Shown in pieces: positions 34,615 to 42,857 of a DNA stretch of 64,000 nucleotides; within the stretch, counting starts at the first letter, position 1, and each line of letters opens with the position of its first letter. Location: assembly GCA_024710355.1 (NCBI GenBank), contig JANJUX010000056.1:62001-126000 (forward strand). The letters are read 5' to 3'. A model generated the notes under the pieces. It was not told the origin of the DNA. It searched no databases and saw only the letters and a list, made by a program, of their open reading frames with translations. The position numbers were made by a program, and so were the translations under genes. The DNA comes from Candidatus Rifleibacteriota bacterium. Its GTDB lineage: Bacteria > Muiribacteriota > Ozemobacteria > Ozemobacterales > Ozemobacteraceae.

Positions 34615-36030
34615 ATGAGCGTTTCAAGGGAAGACCTGAATCTGATTGTCCAGGAAGTCCTCAGCCGTATTGGCAATGGCCCGGCTGCAACTGCACCGGC
34701 GAAGCCAGCCACCAGTCACGGCCGTGGTGTTTTTGAATCGGTTGATGACGCTGTAGCCGCTGCTGACCGCGCCCAAAAACAGCTTGTCGATCTGCCGCTG
34801 GCCACCCGCGGCAAAATCATCGCCAACATGCGCCGCCGCGCCCTCGAAAAGGTCGAGGAACTCGCCCGTTTCGCCAATAAAGAAACAGGTTATGGCCGCA
34901 TCGATGACAAAATCCAGAAAAACAAGCTGGTAATCGAAAAAACCCCTGGTATTGAAGATCTGCAGCCAGACGCACACACTGGTGACAGCGGTCTGACCCT
35001 GATGGAAAAAGCTCCTTACGGAGTTATCGGAGCTATTACTCCTTCGACCAACCCCACCGCCACTGTTATCTGCAATTCTATCGGCATGATCGCCGCCGGT
35101 AACGGGGTCGTTTTTGCCCCGCACCCGGCAGCGGCCAAATGCAGCCAGTTCGCCATGAGCCTTCTCAATGAAGCCATTGTCGAAGCTGGTGGCCCAGAAA
35201 ATCTTCTGACTACCATTCTCGAACCCAGTATCGAGAACGCGCAGAAAATCATGACCCACCCCGGCATCCGTCTGCTCACCGTTACCGGTGGCCCCGGCGT
35301 CGTTGCCGCCGCCTCGAAATCACGCAAGAAATATATCGCCGCCGGCCCCGGCAACCCGCCCGCTGTCGTCGATGAAACCGCCGATCTGAGAAAAGCTGCC
35401 CGTGACATCGTTTCCGGCGCCAGCCTTGACAACAATGTTCTCTGCATCGCCGAAAAAGAAATTATCGTTGTCGAGTCGGTGGCCGACGAGCTCAAGAAGC
35501 ACCTGCGCAACAGCGGGGCCTATGAAGCCTCGGCCCGCGAAATTCAACAGCTCGAAAAAATCTGCCTCGACCACAAAACCGGCGCGCCGAACCGCAATCT
35601 TGTCGGTCGCAACGCCTCGGTTATCATGGCCGAAATCGGGGTGAGAATACCAGAAGAAACCCGCATTATTCTCTGTGAAACCGCACCTGATCACCCATTC
35701 GTCGTTGAAGAACTTCTGATGCCGGTGATTCCGCTCGTGCGCGTCAGAGACGTTTACGCCGCCATCGATCTCGCAGTCAAAGTCGAAGCCGGCAACCGCC
35801 ACACCGCGGTCATGCACAGCAAAAACATCGACAATCTGCATCTGATGGCCCGCAAATGCGACTGCAGCATTTTCGTCAAGAACGGCCCCAGTTACGCCGG
35901 CCTCGGCCTCGGCGGTGAAGGTCATACCACCATGACCATTGCCTCACCGACCGGTGAAGGCATCACCAGCGCCCGCTCTTTTACCCGCCAGCGCCGCTGC
36001 GTCATTGTCGATTCCTTCAGAATCGTCTGA
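34615..36030 (+). CDS. BMC-targeted CoA-acylating aldehyde dehydrogenase (PduP/EutE type)
   Basis: A 471-residue enzyme that oxidises an aldehyde with NAD and CoA to acyl-CoA. The catalytic cysteine is Cys277 in SLDNNVLCIAEKEI, and the nucleotide part shows ITPSTNPTATVICNSIG and TVTGGPGVVAAA. The N-terminal 20 residues (MSVSREDLNLIVQEVLSRIG) form an amphipathic encapsulation helix, followed by an Ala/Pro linker, as in PduP. The substrate could be acetaldehyde or propionaldehyde; the DeoB and RpiB neighbours favour acetaldehyde from deoxyribose phosphate. GGAG lies 10 bases before the ATG. Confidence 0.95.
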   Translation: MSVSREDLNLIVQEVLSRIGNGPAATAPAKPATSHGRGVFESVDDAVAAADRAQKQLVDLPLATRGKIIANMRRRALEKVEELARFANKETGYGRIDDKIQKNKLVIEKTPGIEDLQPDAHTGDSGLTLMEKAPYGVIGAITPSTNPTATVICNSIGMIAAGNGVVFAPHPAAAKCSQFAMSLLNEAIVEAGGPENLLTTILEPSIENAQKIMTHPGIRLLTVTGGPGVVAAASKSRKKYIAAGPGNPPAVVDETADLRKAARDIVSGASLDNNVLCIAEKEIIVVESVADELKKHLRNSGAYEASAREIQQLEKICLDHKTGAPNRNLVGRNASVIMAEIGVRIPEETRIILCETAPDHPFVVEELLMPVIPLVRVRDVYAAIDLAVKVEAGNRHTAVMHSKNIDNLHLMARKCDCSIFVKNGPSYAGLGLGGEGHTTMTIASPTGEGITSARSFTRQRRCVIVDSFRIV

Positions 36031-36035
36031 ACAAA

Positions 36036-37349
36036 ATGACAGAACAGAACTTTGCACATCTTGGCCTGGTAGGCTGCGGCGGTGCCGGGTTTCCGACCCA
36101 GGTTAAACTGGCGGCCCGCAACGTCGACGCTCTGATTGTCAACGCTGCAGAATGTGAACCGCTGCTGCATAAAGACAAAGAGATTCTCAAACACCATACC
36201 GCCGATTTCTTCAAAGGCCTGATCGCTTCTATCGATCTGACCGGTGCCAAAACCGGTTATATTGGCCTCAAGAAAAAGTATCACGAACTGCTCGAATATC
36301 TCGAAAAGGCTATTCCTGACAAACGCATCAAAATGCTGCCACTCGGCGACTTTTACCCCGCCGGCGATGAATACGAGCTGGTTTATGAAGCTACCGGCCG
36401 CCTGATTCCGCACGGTGGCATTCCGCTAAATATCGGCTGCGTCGTCATGAACGTCGAAACCCTGCTGAACATCGGCCGCAATCGCCCGGTTACCAGCAAG
36501 TTTCTCACGATCACCGGCAAAGTGCCCCACCCCTGCACCGTCGAGGTGCCGATCGGCATTACCGTGCGCGAAGCCCTGGCACTGGCCGGGCTCAAAAGCA
36601 CTGAAGGCCTTCGCATCATCGATGGTGGCCCGATGATGGGCAAACTGATCGCTGACCCCGAAAATGACATCGTCAGCAAAACCTGCGGTGGCCTGATTGC
36701 CATGCCAGTCGACCATGTTCTCATCCGCAAGATGAGCGCCGGTGACAAGAAAAACTCGCGCATCGCACGCTCAGCCTGCGACCAGTGCACTGACTGCTCA
36801 GAGCTCTGCCCGCGCGCCCTGCTCGGCTACCCGATCCGACCGCACAAGGCAATGCGAACCGCTCAGTTCGCCCCTTATGCCGAAAGCGATTATGCCATCG
36901 ACTCGATCTTCTGCAGTGAATGCGGTCTGTGCTCGTTGTTTTCCTGCCCCGAAGATCTGCCACCGCGCGAAATGTGCATGATCTCGAAAAAATTTCACCT
37001 TGGCCGCGGTGTTAAACCAGCTGATTTCAAGGGCCAGCCGCAGATTCACCCGATGCGCCAGGCACGCCGCGTTTCCATCGAACGCCTGCTGAAAAAGCTG
37101 GCACTTCTCGATTTTAACCACAAGGCACCTTTGACCGATATCACTCAAAGATTCGAAAAGGTGACTCTGCCTCTTAAAATGCACATTGGCGTGCCGGTAA
37201 CGCCGGTAGTTAAAGCTGGCGAAACCGTGAAAGCCGGCCAGCTGATCGGCGCGGTGCCTGAAGGCAAGCTTGGGGCCGCCCTGCATGCTTCCATCAGCGG
37301 CAAAATTGCTGCCATAACTGACCGCGCTATCGTCATTGCCAGAGATTAA
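36036..37349 (+). CDS. pduS: PduS-like flavoprotein with two [4Fe-4S] sites (RnfC-type)
   Basis: A 437-residue electron-transfer protein. The N terminus carries GCGGAGFPT (14-21), the flavin/NADH region of RnfC-type proteins, then an SLBB-type fold (about 150-215). Two ferredoxin clusters follow: Cys248, 251, 254, 258 (ACDQCTDCSELCP) and Cys293, 296, 299, 304 (FCSECGLCSLFSCP). A C-terminal biotinyl-like domain (GVPVTPVVKAGETVKAGQLI) closes the protein. PduS reduces cobalamin in the Pdu system; without any B12 enzyme here, NADH re-oxidation and electron export are more likely. It lies 5 bases after the dehydrogenase gene. Confidence 0.93.
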   Translation: MTEQNFAHLGLVGCGGAGFPTQVKLAARNVDALIVNAAECEPLLHKDKEILKHHTADFFKGLIASIDLTGAKTGYIGLKKKYHELLEYLEKAIPDKRIKMLPLGDFYPAGDEYELVYEATGRLIPHGGIPLNIGCVVMNVETLLNIGRNRPVTSKFLTITGKVPHPCTVEVPIGITVREALALAGLKSTEGLRIIDGGPMMGKLIADPENDIVSKTCGGLIAMPVDHVLIRKMSAGDKKNSRIARSACDQCTDCSELCPRALLGYPIRPHKAMRTAQFAPYAESDYAIDSIFCSECGLCSLFSCPEDLPPREMCMISKKFHLGRGVKPADFKGQPQIHPMRQARRVSIERLLKKLALLDFNHKAPLTDITQRFEKVTLPLKMHIGVPVTPVVKAGETVKAGQLIGAVPEGKLGAALHASISGKIAAITDRAIVIARD

Positions 37350-37359
37350 GGGAAATACC

Positions 37360-37917
37360 ATGAACATCAGCCGAAATGCCATAGGATTAGTAGAGCTTTC
37401 AAGCATTTCCATCGGTTATCTGGTAACCGACACCATGCTGAAAACCGCCTCAGTTGAATTGCTGCTGTCGCGCACCGTCTGCCCGGGCAAGTTCATCTGC
37501 CTCGTCTGGGGCGATGTCGCTGCCGTAGAAGCCAGCGTTGCCGCCGGCATTCAGGCGGGTCAGGGCTACCTGGTCAATGATCTGGTGATTCCCAACCTGC
37601 ACGAACAGATTTACCCGGCCATCACCGCCACCAATCAGGTCGACACCACCGGCGCCCTCGGAGTCATCGAAACCTTCGACATCGTTTCGACAATTCTCGC
37701 TGCCGATGCTTCGGTCAAGGCGGCCAACGTTACCCTTTGCGAACTGCGCATCGCCATGGCCATTGGCGGCAAAGCCTTTTACACCATGACCGGTGACGTG
37801 GCTGCCGTTGAAGCCGCAGTTGCAGCTGGCCTCAAATCGCTCGAAGAAAAGGGTCTGGTGGTCAACTCGGTCGTTATTCCGCGACCCCGCCACGAATTGT
37901 TTCAGGAGTTCATCTGA
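37360..37917 (+). CDS. pduT: PduT-like BMC-T shell protein with pore cysteine
   Basis: A 185-residue protein with two BMC domains in tandem (about 5-90 and 95-180: GLVELSSISIGYLVTDTML and GALGVIETFDIVSTILAADA). LSRTVCPGKFICLVWGDVAA matches PduT around its Cys38, which binds a [4Fe-4S] cluster at the trimer pore; the equivalent here is Cys41. It can therefore pass electrons across the shell to or from PduS, whose gene precedes it by 10 bases. The ATG at 37360 with AAGGGAAA upstream is used; an ATG at 37336 inside pduS has no ribosome site. Confidence 0.94.
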   Translation: MNISRNAIGLVELSSISIGYLVTDTMLKTASVELLLSRTVCPGKFICLVWGDVAAVEASVAAGIQAGQGYLVNDLVIPNLHEQIYPAITATNQVDTTGALGVIETFDIVSTILAADASVKAANVTLCELRIAMAIGGKAFYTMTGDVAAVEAAVAAGLKSLEEKGLVVNSVVIPRPRHELFQEFI

Positions 37918-38372
37918 TGCCTAAAATCGTCATTGGTTCCGATCACGGCGGGTTTCCGCTGAAAGAAGAGCTCAAAAAACATCTGCAGAGCAAAAACTAC
38001 GTCATCGAAGACGTGGGCGCCTATTCTGAAGCTGCTGTAGACTACCCCGATATCGCCTTTCTCGTTGCCTGGTCGGTTTCGCAGAACCCGCACACCCTCG
38101 GCATCATCATCGACGGCGCCGGCATCGGGTCGTGCATGGCTGCCAACAAGGTGCCCGGCGTGCGCGCCGCCTGCTGCAACGACCTTTACGTCGCCCGCAA
38201 CAGTCGTGAACACAACCATGCAAATGTGCTGACACTCGGCAGCATGGTAATCGGTACCGGCTACATGAAGCAGATCGTTGACCTCTGGCTCAGTACCGAA
38301 CCGGCCCCCGGCCGTCATGCCGCCCGCGTCGAAAAGATGATGCGCCTCGAAGACCTGCGCAACAACCGTTAA
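37917..38372 (+). CDS. RpiB/LacAB-family sugar-phosphate isomerase with altered active site
   Basis: A 151-residue member of the RpiB family, which interconverts aldo- and keto-sugar phosphates. It aligns end to end with E. coli RpiB: GSDHGGFPLKEEL (Asp9, His10), RNSREHNHANVLTLGS (His99) and GRHAARV. The catalytic Cys66 of E. coli is Asp66 here (GIIIDGAGIGSCMAANK) and Thr68 is Ala. As I recall, Asp at this place also occurs in galactose-6-phosphate isomerase LacB. Ribose-5-phosphate isomerisation is therefore not assured. The start shares one base with the pduT stop, so it belongs to the BMC operon. No encapsulation peptide is seen. Confidence 0.88.
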   Translation: MPKIVIGSDHGGFPLKEELKKHLQSKNYVIEDVGAYSEAAVDYPDIAFLVAWSVSQNPHTLGIIIDGAGIGSCMAANKVPGVRAACCNDLYVARNSREHNHANVLTLGSMVIGTGYMKQIVDLWLSTEPAPGRHAARVEKMMRLEDLRNNR

Positions 38373-38394
38373 CCGGCTTTTTCTCGACAAACCG

Positions 38395-38420
38395 AACGCA
38401 CCAGCAAAGGTGCGTTTTTT
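38395..38420 (+). terminator. Rho-independent terminator of the BMC operon
   Basis: An 8-base stem AACGCACC (38395-38402) with GGTGCGTT (38409-38416), loop AGCAAA, then a T-run to 38420. It ends the operon after the RpiB-like gene. Confidence 0.88.
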
Positions 38421-38460
38421 ATTTTCAGCAGCATATGGGCAAATCACAGCAAACTTATGG

Positions 38461-38482
38461 ATTCCGGGTCTACGCCCGGAAT
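38461..38482. repeat. Palindrome ATTCCGGG-N6-CCCGGAAT
   Basis: A perfect 8-base inverted repeat with a 6-base loop between the BMC operon and deoB. It is next to a second, related palindrome and may belong to the same dispersed family. Confidence 0.6.
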
Positions 38483-38501
38483 GACGAATATTAACTGCGT
38501 C

Positions 38502-38521
38502 ATTCCCGCGAAGGCGGGAAT
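38502..38521. repeat. Palindrome ATTCCCGC-GAAG-GCGGGAAT
   Basis: A perfect 8-base inverted repeat with loop GAAG, the same element as at 30590-30603. Such short dispersed palindromes are common in bacterial genomes. Confidence 0.65.
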
Positions 38522-38557
38522 CTTGTTCTGATCAGGGACAGAGGCATTTTAGTGCGT

Positions 38558-38585
38558 TTGCTCAGACAAAAATATGTGCTATAAT
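38558..38585 (+). promoter_or_regulatory. Promoter of deoB
   Basis: TTGCTC (38558-38563), a 16-base spacer, and a perfect TATAAT (38580-38585) preceded by TGC (extended -10). Transcription would start near 38592, so deoB is expressed independently of the terminated BMC operon. Confidence 0.65.
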
Positions 38586-38659
38586 ATGATGTAATATTAA
38601 GGTCAATTTGCCTCGCGGCTTTCTGCCGCCAGAAATTAAAAATTAAGGAAAGAAACACA

Positions 38660-39805
38660 ATGCGAGCAATATGTATAGTATTAGACAGCGCCGGCATCGG
38701 CCCGATGCCGGATCAGCATGAATACGGCGATGTCGGCGCCGCCACCATTCCGAACCTGGCAAAGGCCGCCGGCGGTCTGAATGTTCCGAACATGCAGAAG
38801 ATGGGCCTCGGCAATATCACTGAAATTACCGGGGTTCCGGCGGCTAAAGAACCAACCGGTTCTTATGGCATCATGCACGAACTTTCGCCCGGCAAAGACA
38901 CCACCACCGGCCACTGGGAAATGATGGGCGCCAAGCTCGATTTCGCCTTTCCGGTTTTCCCCGAAGGCTTTCCGAAAGAATTCATGCAGAAATACGAAAA
39001 GGCGATCGGGCGCGAAACTCTCGGCAACTACCCGGCTTCAGGCACTGAAATCATCGAAAAGCTCGGCGACGAACACGTCAAAACCGGCAAACCGATCGTT
39101 TATACCTCTGCCGACTCCGTATTTCAGATTGCCGCCCACGAAGACGTGATTCCGCTCGAAGAACTCTACCGCATCTGCCAGATCGCCAGAGATATGCTGC
39201 AGCCGCCCGATCTTGGTGCTGCCCGCATCATCGCACGCCCGTTTACCGGTAAGTCAGGTGCCTATACCCGCACTGCCAACCGCCATGATTTCAGCCTGAC
39301 TCCCGACGAAACTCTGCTTGACGTCCTCAAAGCAAAGGGCATTACCACCTACGGCATCGGCAAAATCTACGATATCTTCGCTGGTCAGGGTGTCGAACCG
39401 CATGTAACAACTAAAAGCAATGACGACGGCATGACCAGAACCACCGAATCGATGTCAAAGTTTAAAAGTGGTCTGATCTTTACCAACCTCGTCGATACCG
39501 ACATGAAATACGGCCATCGACGCGATGTCGCCGGCTACAAAAAGGCCCTCGAAGATTTCGACGTCTGGCTCGGTGATTTCATCAAGCTGATGAATAAAGA
39601 CGATCTGCTGCTGATCACCGCCGATCATGGCTGCGACCCGACCTACAGAGGTTCAGACCATACCCGCGAAGCCGTGCCGCTTCTTGTCTACCAGCCCGGC
39701 CGCCCCGGCCGTAACCTTGGCACCCGCAAAGGCTTCTGGGACGTGGCCGCCACCATTGCCGCCCATCTCAAAGTCGACTACAAAAACGGCACATCGGTCA
39801 TCTGA
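38660..39805 (+). CDS. deoB: Phosphopentomutase
   Basis: A 381-residue enzyme that interconverts (deoxy)ribose-1-phosphate and -5-phosphate in nucleoside breakdown. Alkaline-phosphatase-type metal motifs are intact: CIVLDSAGIGPMPD, PGKDTTTGHWEMMG (phosphorylated Thr), VDTDMKYGHRRDVAGY, TADHGCDPTYRGSDHTRE. The length is close to the usual 390. AAGGAAAG precedes the ATG. There is no encapsulation peptide, so it would work in the cytosol and feed deoxyribose-5-phosphate to the microcompartment pathway. It is separated from that operon by a terminator and has its own promoter. Confidence 0.96.
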   Translation: MRAICIVLDSAGIGPMPDQHEYGDVGAATIPNLAKAAGGLNVPNMQKMGLGNITEITGVPAAKEPTGSYGIMHELSPGKDTTTGHWEMMGAKLDFAFPVFPEGFPKEFMQKYEKAIGRETLGNYPASGTEIIEKLGDEHVKTGKPIVYTSADSVFQIAAHEDVIPLEELYRICQIARDMLQPPDLGAARIIARPFTGKSGAYTRTANRHDFSLTPDETLLDVLKAKGITTYGIGKIYDIFAGQGVEPHVTTKSNDDGMTRTTESMSKFKSGLIFTNLVDTDMKYGHRRDVAGYKKALEDFDVWLGDFIKLMNKDDLLLITADHGCDPTYRGSDHTREAVPLLVYQPGRPGRNLGTRKGFWDVAATIAAHLKVDYKNGTSVI

Positions 39806-39824
39806 CAAAACCCACCTAAAAACC

Positions 39825-39859
39825 AACCGGCCGGCAGATCTGAGATCTGCCGGCCGGTT
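39825..39859 (-). terminator. Long perfect hairpin between deoB and a lipoprotein gene
   Basis: A 17-base inverted repeat AACCGGCCGGCAGATCT (39825-39841 with 39843-39859) around a single base. On the minus strand GGTTTTTAGG follows, so it can end the lipoprotein transcript; on the plus strand it can slow read-through from deoB. Confidence 0.7.
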
Positions 39860-39872
39860 CTGTCAAGCTAAG

Positions 39873-41372
39873 TTACTGAGAGGGTGCGTTCAGAAGTTTA
39901 TTGTATTCAACTGCCCAGTTAACAGCGAAAATGAGGGTGCTTGGTGTCGGTTCGTTTTCCGGGTTAACAACCAGATTAGACTTGGTGATGCTGTAGGTTT
40001 GAGTAGCAACTGTGACGGCCAGTGCATACGACATGTTATAACCAACGGCAACGCCGCCAAAGTCTATGGTTACCGGGCCGTTGTTGGCAACGCCATTTGC
40101 AGGGGTGAGAACGGGACCACTGAGATGAGGCAGGCTTATCGCCATGTAATCTACACGATCACCTGAATCCATGTTGGTTACAATAACCTGGATATTGCGG
40201 CGCTTCATGTTGTCATATAAACCAATTGTATAGTTATTTACAACATTATATACCTGCCCCTTTGTTCCGGATTGATCCAAAACAGCTTCTGGTACTAAAT
40301 CAACGCCTGTCATATCGATGTCAAGACGATAATTGCCCTGGCTTCCAGCGGGAAGAGTGTTGGTGCGGAAAAGAACGACCTGATCCTCATAACCTCTTAT
40401 CTGAATGCGCAGGTACACACCGTCGCTGCTCTGAAGGGCCAGACCAGGCAGATCGAGAACATACATATCACCAAAATTGCTCATGATAAGGCTCTTGATA
40501 ATCTGGGCCGGTTTTTGAACGCCTGCTGTAAAAGTAGCCGGTATTTCAGCGAAAACGTTGATCACAGCCTGTGAGCCAACCATATAGTCAGGAACATTCA
40601 GACAGCGCAGAGAAAGCTGATAAGTGACCGGATCGAGCTCGATGCGCTGAAACACATCACTGCTGCCATCGATAGTAACGTCATCTCTGGATTTATAGGC
40701 AGTAGAAGCACTATTAGAGGTTTCGTTGCGCACTACAGTCTTGATCGAGCTCGAAGATGACAGTGTAACACCTTCTTCACGCCACATCTGAGCGCTCTTA
40801 GTGAAGGTAATGCCATTGAAGCTTATGGAGAAGCGCAAGTGTTCGCCATTCGGGTTGAACAGAATAGATTGCTGGGTAGTCTTGTCAACCAGGTCAATCT
40901 TGGCTTTGATAGTAGCCGGCAGCGGATTCGAAACTTTCTGCAGTGGCAGCATGCGCAGATCAAGGAAGGCACCGCTGCGGACGCTGACGAATTCGATTTC
41001 GGCGGTTGAACCTTCAGATTCATCGTCACCAGAGCTTGGTTTTGGGTAAATCATGCTGGCATAGCCTGGAGCCGAATATTCAAACACGACGTTGTCGGCC
41101 TGAACGCTTTCGAAAACAAATTTGCCATCGGCACCGGTCACGGCAGAAACAAAGTTGTTGCCCTGCAACAGTTCAGAGGTGCCGACCGCTTCTTTCGAGA
41201 TCATTCTGACCACAGCATTGGCCACCGGAATTGTCGGATTGTCTTTGTCGACGACCTGGCCAACAATTGTGGCAGGCTTAACACCCAGAGCGCCCTTTTC
41301 GCAACCCATCGTCAGTAAAATGCTGATGCCGGCGATTGCCAGAAACCAGCCTCCCCAGAATCTCAGATTCAT
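39873..41372 (-). CDS. Lipoprotein with carboxypeptidase-like regulatory domain (paralogue 1)
   Basis: A 499-residue lipoprotein. The lipobox LTMGC is followed by EKGALGV, then a carboxypeptidase-regulatory (transthyretin-like) beta domain at about 35-115 (IVGQVVDKDNPTIPVANAVV, SAVTGADGKFVFESVQADNV, FEYSAPGYASM). The rest is beta-rich and unrecognised, with about four further strand groups. The ATG at 41372 has GGAGGT upstream, better than an earlier in-frame start at 41426. It follows paralogue 2 after 50 bases. Two neighbours share the Cys-Glu-Lys/Asn-Gly motif, so it arose by local duplication. It is probably exposed on the cell surface. Confidence 0.82.
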   Translation of the reverse strand: MNLRFWGGWFLAIAGISILLTMGCEKGALGVKPATIVGQVVDKDNPTIPVANAVVRMISKEAVGTSELLQGNNFVSAVTGADGKFVFESVQADNVVFEYSAPGYASMIYPKPSSGDDESEGSTAEIEFVSVRSGAFLDLRMLPLQKVSNPLPATIKAKIDLVDKTTQQSILFNPNGEHLRFSISFNGITFTKSAQMWREEGVTLSSSSSIKTVVRNETSNSASTAYKSRDDVTIDGSSDVFQRIELDPVTYQLSLRCLNVPDYMVGSQAVINVFAEIPATFTAGVQKPAQIIKSLIMSNFGDMYVLDLPGLALQSSDGVYLRIQIRGYEDQVVLFRTNTLPAGSQGNYRLDIDMTGVDLVPEAVLDQSGTKGQVYNVVNNYTIGLYDNMKRRNIQVIVTNMDSGDRVDYMAISLPHLSGPVLTPANGVANNGPVTIDFGGVAVGYNMSYALAVTVATQTYSITKSNLVVNPENEPTPSTLIFAVNWAVEYNKLLNAPSQ

Positions 41373-41422
41373 AATATTAAACCTCCCGGCTGAATGAGAA
41401 GAGTGTCTTTGCATGTTTAACC

Positions 41423-42658
41423 TCACGGAATGGATACGATCTGGGCTTCGGCGCCGTCATCGTTGATAAGCTTCGAAACAGTGCGTTTTGAGTCACCCTG
41501 TTCGACAATGTAACCGACAAAAGTGAAGGTATAGCCTGTGGGCATATACTGTGTACCCAGGTCGACAATCTCAGGCGTTCCGAGGGCAGTGCCGGTCGGG
41601 TTGGTAAGAATCGTTTCCGGCCAGCGGGTACCGGTTTCTTCGCAATAGGCGCCGACACGATCGTTGGTGCCGAGAGCCGCATTGCTGTAAACGACTCTGA
41701 CTTCGCGCATGATCGCCGAGAAGTTGTTTTTCAGCGAGAATGTCTGATAGATGGTTCCCTGGAAATCGCCGTTCGGATAGACCGAAATCGGTGAATTCAT
41801 GCGATAACCCTTGATTTCAGCGTCAATGGTGACTGAAAGGCCTTTGGGAATACCGTTGAGTTCGAACTGCTGAGCGTCGAGAGTCGAAGAAGCCATGGCG
41901 ACAATGCGGCTGCCGGAACGGGCAAAAATGGTTGCCTGAGCTTTGTCGGCAAATACCCAGCCAGGCACATCGACCCAGCGGCCCACAACTTTATAGGTCT
42001 CGGGCTGGAGAGTCACAGTTCCGAGATCTCTGTCTGTCAGGGCATCATTCAACGGAATAGTTGCGGTTATGTAACCTGCAACGGTGATCAAAACATTGAG
42101 AGGCCCGGTTGATGCTGGAATTCTGAAGCCGGTGGTAAATTCTGTCGGCAGGCGGTTACTGAATGATTCCTTGCCGAACAGGAACTGGGCATTACCGTAA
42201 GTAATGACAGTGCCATTGGTGGCATCCTTGAGAGTGCCTCTGATTGTCACATACTGATTGACGAAGGTCTGGTCCATTCTGACCTGGGGAACCTGCCGGC
42301 TTTCATTGTTGACCACAACCACTTTGACTGCTGCCGAAGCAGTGGTGTCAATAGGCATGTAACCAACCTTGTCAAAGGTAAGGGTCCATTCATCGGCACG
42401 CATGTTCGAAAAATGGAAATTACCATTTGAATCGGACGTGGTGTATTTGGTGGCTTTGTTGGCTTCAGTGCCTGCCATCGCGGTTATGTTGACATTGGTT
42501 ACGCCGGCAAGTGTCCGGCTGTCAACAACCGATCCCGAAATACTCCCGCCCTTGAGGCCAAGGGTCCCATTTTCGCACCCTACCAGGCTGCTCAGCAGCA
42601 CCAGGAAAAGTGCCGTCAGAATCCCGATGGTCATCGGGTTCCGCCTTTCTCTATTCAT
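41423..42658 (-). CDS. Lipoprotein with carboxypeptidase-like regulatory domain (paralogue 2)
   Basis: A 411-residue lipoprotein. Lipobox SSLVGC, then ENGTLGLKGGSISGSVVD and a regulatory beta domain (ATKYTTSDSNGNFHFSNM, LTFDKVGYMPID). A second beta region begins near 135 (YVTIRGTLKDATNGTVITYG) and a third near 220 (YKVVGRWVDVPGWVFADKAQ). The last matches the layout of paralogue 3 (VNITGTLRNLPGYILEATQR), supporting common descent. GGAGGC lies just before the ATG. It is divergent from paralogue 3 across a 199-base AT-rich gap. The function is unknown. Confidence 0.82.
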   Translation of the reverse strand: MNRERRNPMTIGILTALFLVLLSSLVGCENGTLGLKGGSISGSVVDSRTLAGVTNVNITAMAGTEANKATKYTTSDSNGNFHFSNMRADEWTLTFDKVGYMPIDTTASAAVKVVVVNNESRQVPQVRMDQTFVNQYVTIRGTLKDATNGTVITYGNAQFLFGKESFSNRLPTEFTTGFRIPASTGPLNVLITVAGYITATIPLNDALTDRDLGTVTLQPETYKVVGRWVDVPGWVFADKAQATIFARSGSRIVAMASSTLDAQQFELNGIPKGLSVTIDAEIKGYRMNSPISVYPNGDFQGTIYQTFSLKNNFSAIMREVRVVYSNAALGTNDRVGAYCEETGTRWPETILTNPTGTALGTPEIVDLGTQYMPTGYTFTFVGYIVEQGDSKRTVSKLINDDGAEAQIVSIP

Positions 42659-42857
42659 AATTACGCCTCCAGCAAAGTTCTTAAAAGAGTCGGCTTCACT
42701 ACCTAATCGGCGTATCCGAAGAAAAAATTAACCATCCTTCTGAAAGAAGTTTTTTATGATTTTGTCGAAAAAAAAATATGAAAAAAACTGTTCAGATTGC
42801 CATTGCGATTGCCGATAGACTTGCTGAGATATTTTCTACACTTTCATGGAGGCAACG

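Noticed and set aside
38461..38521. CRISPR repeats
   Set aside because: Only two different palindromes occur, with no regular spacers and no cas genes.
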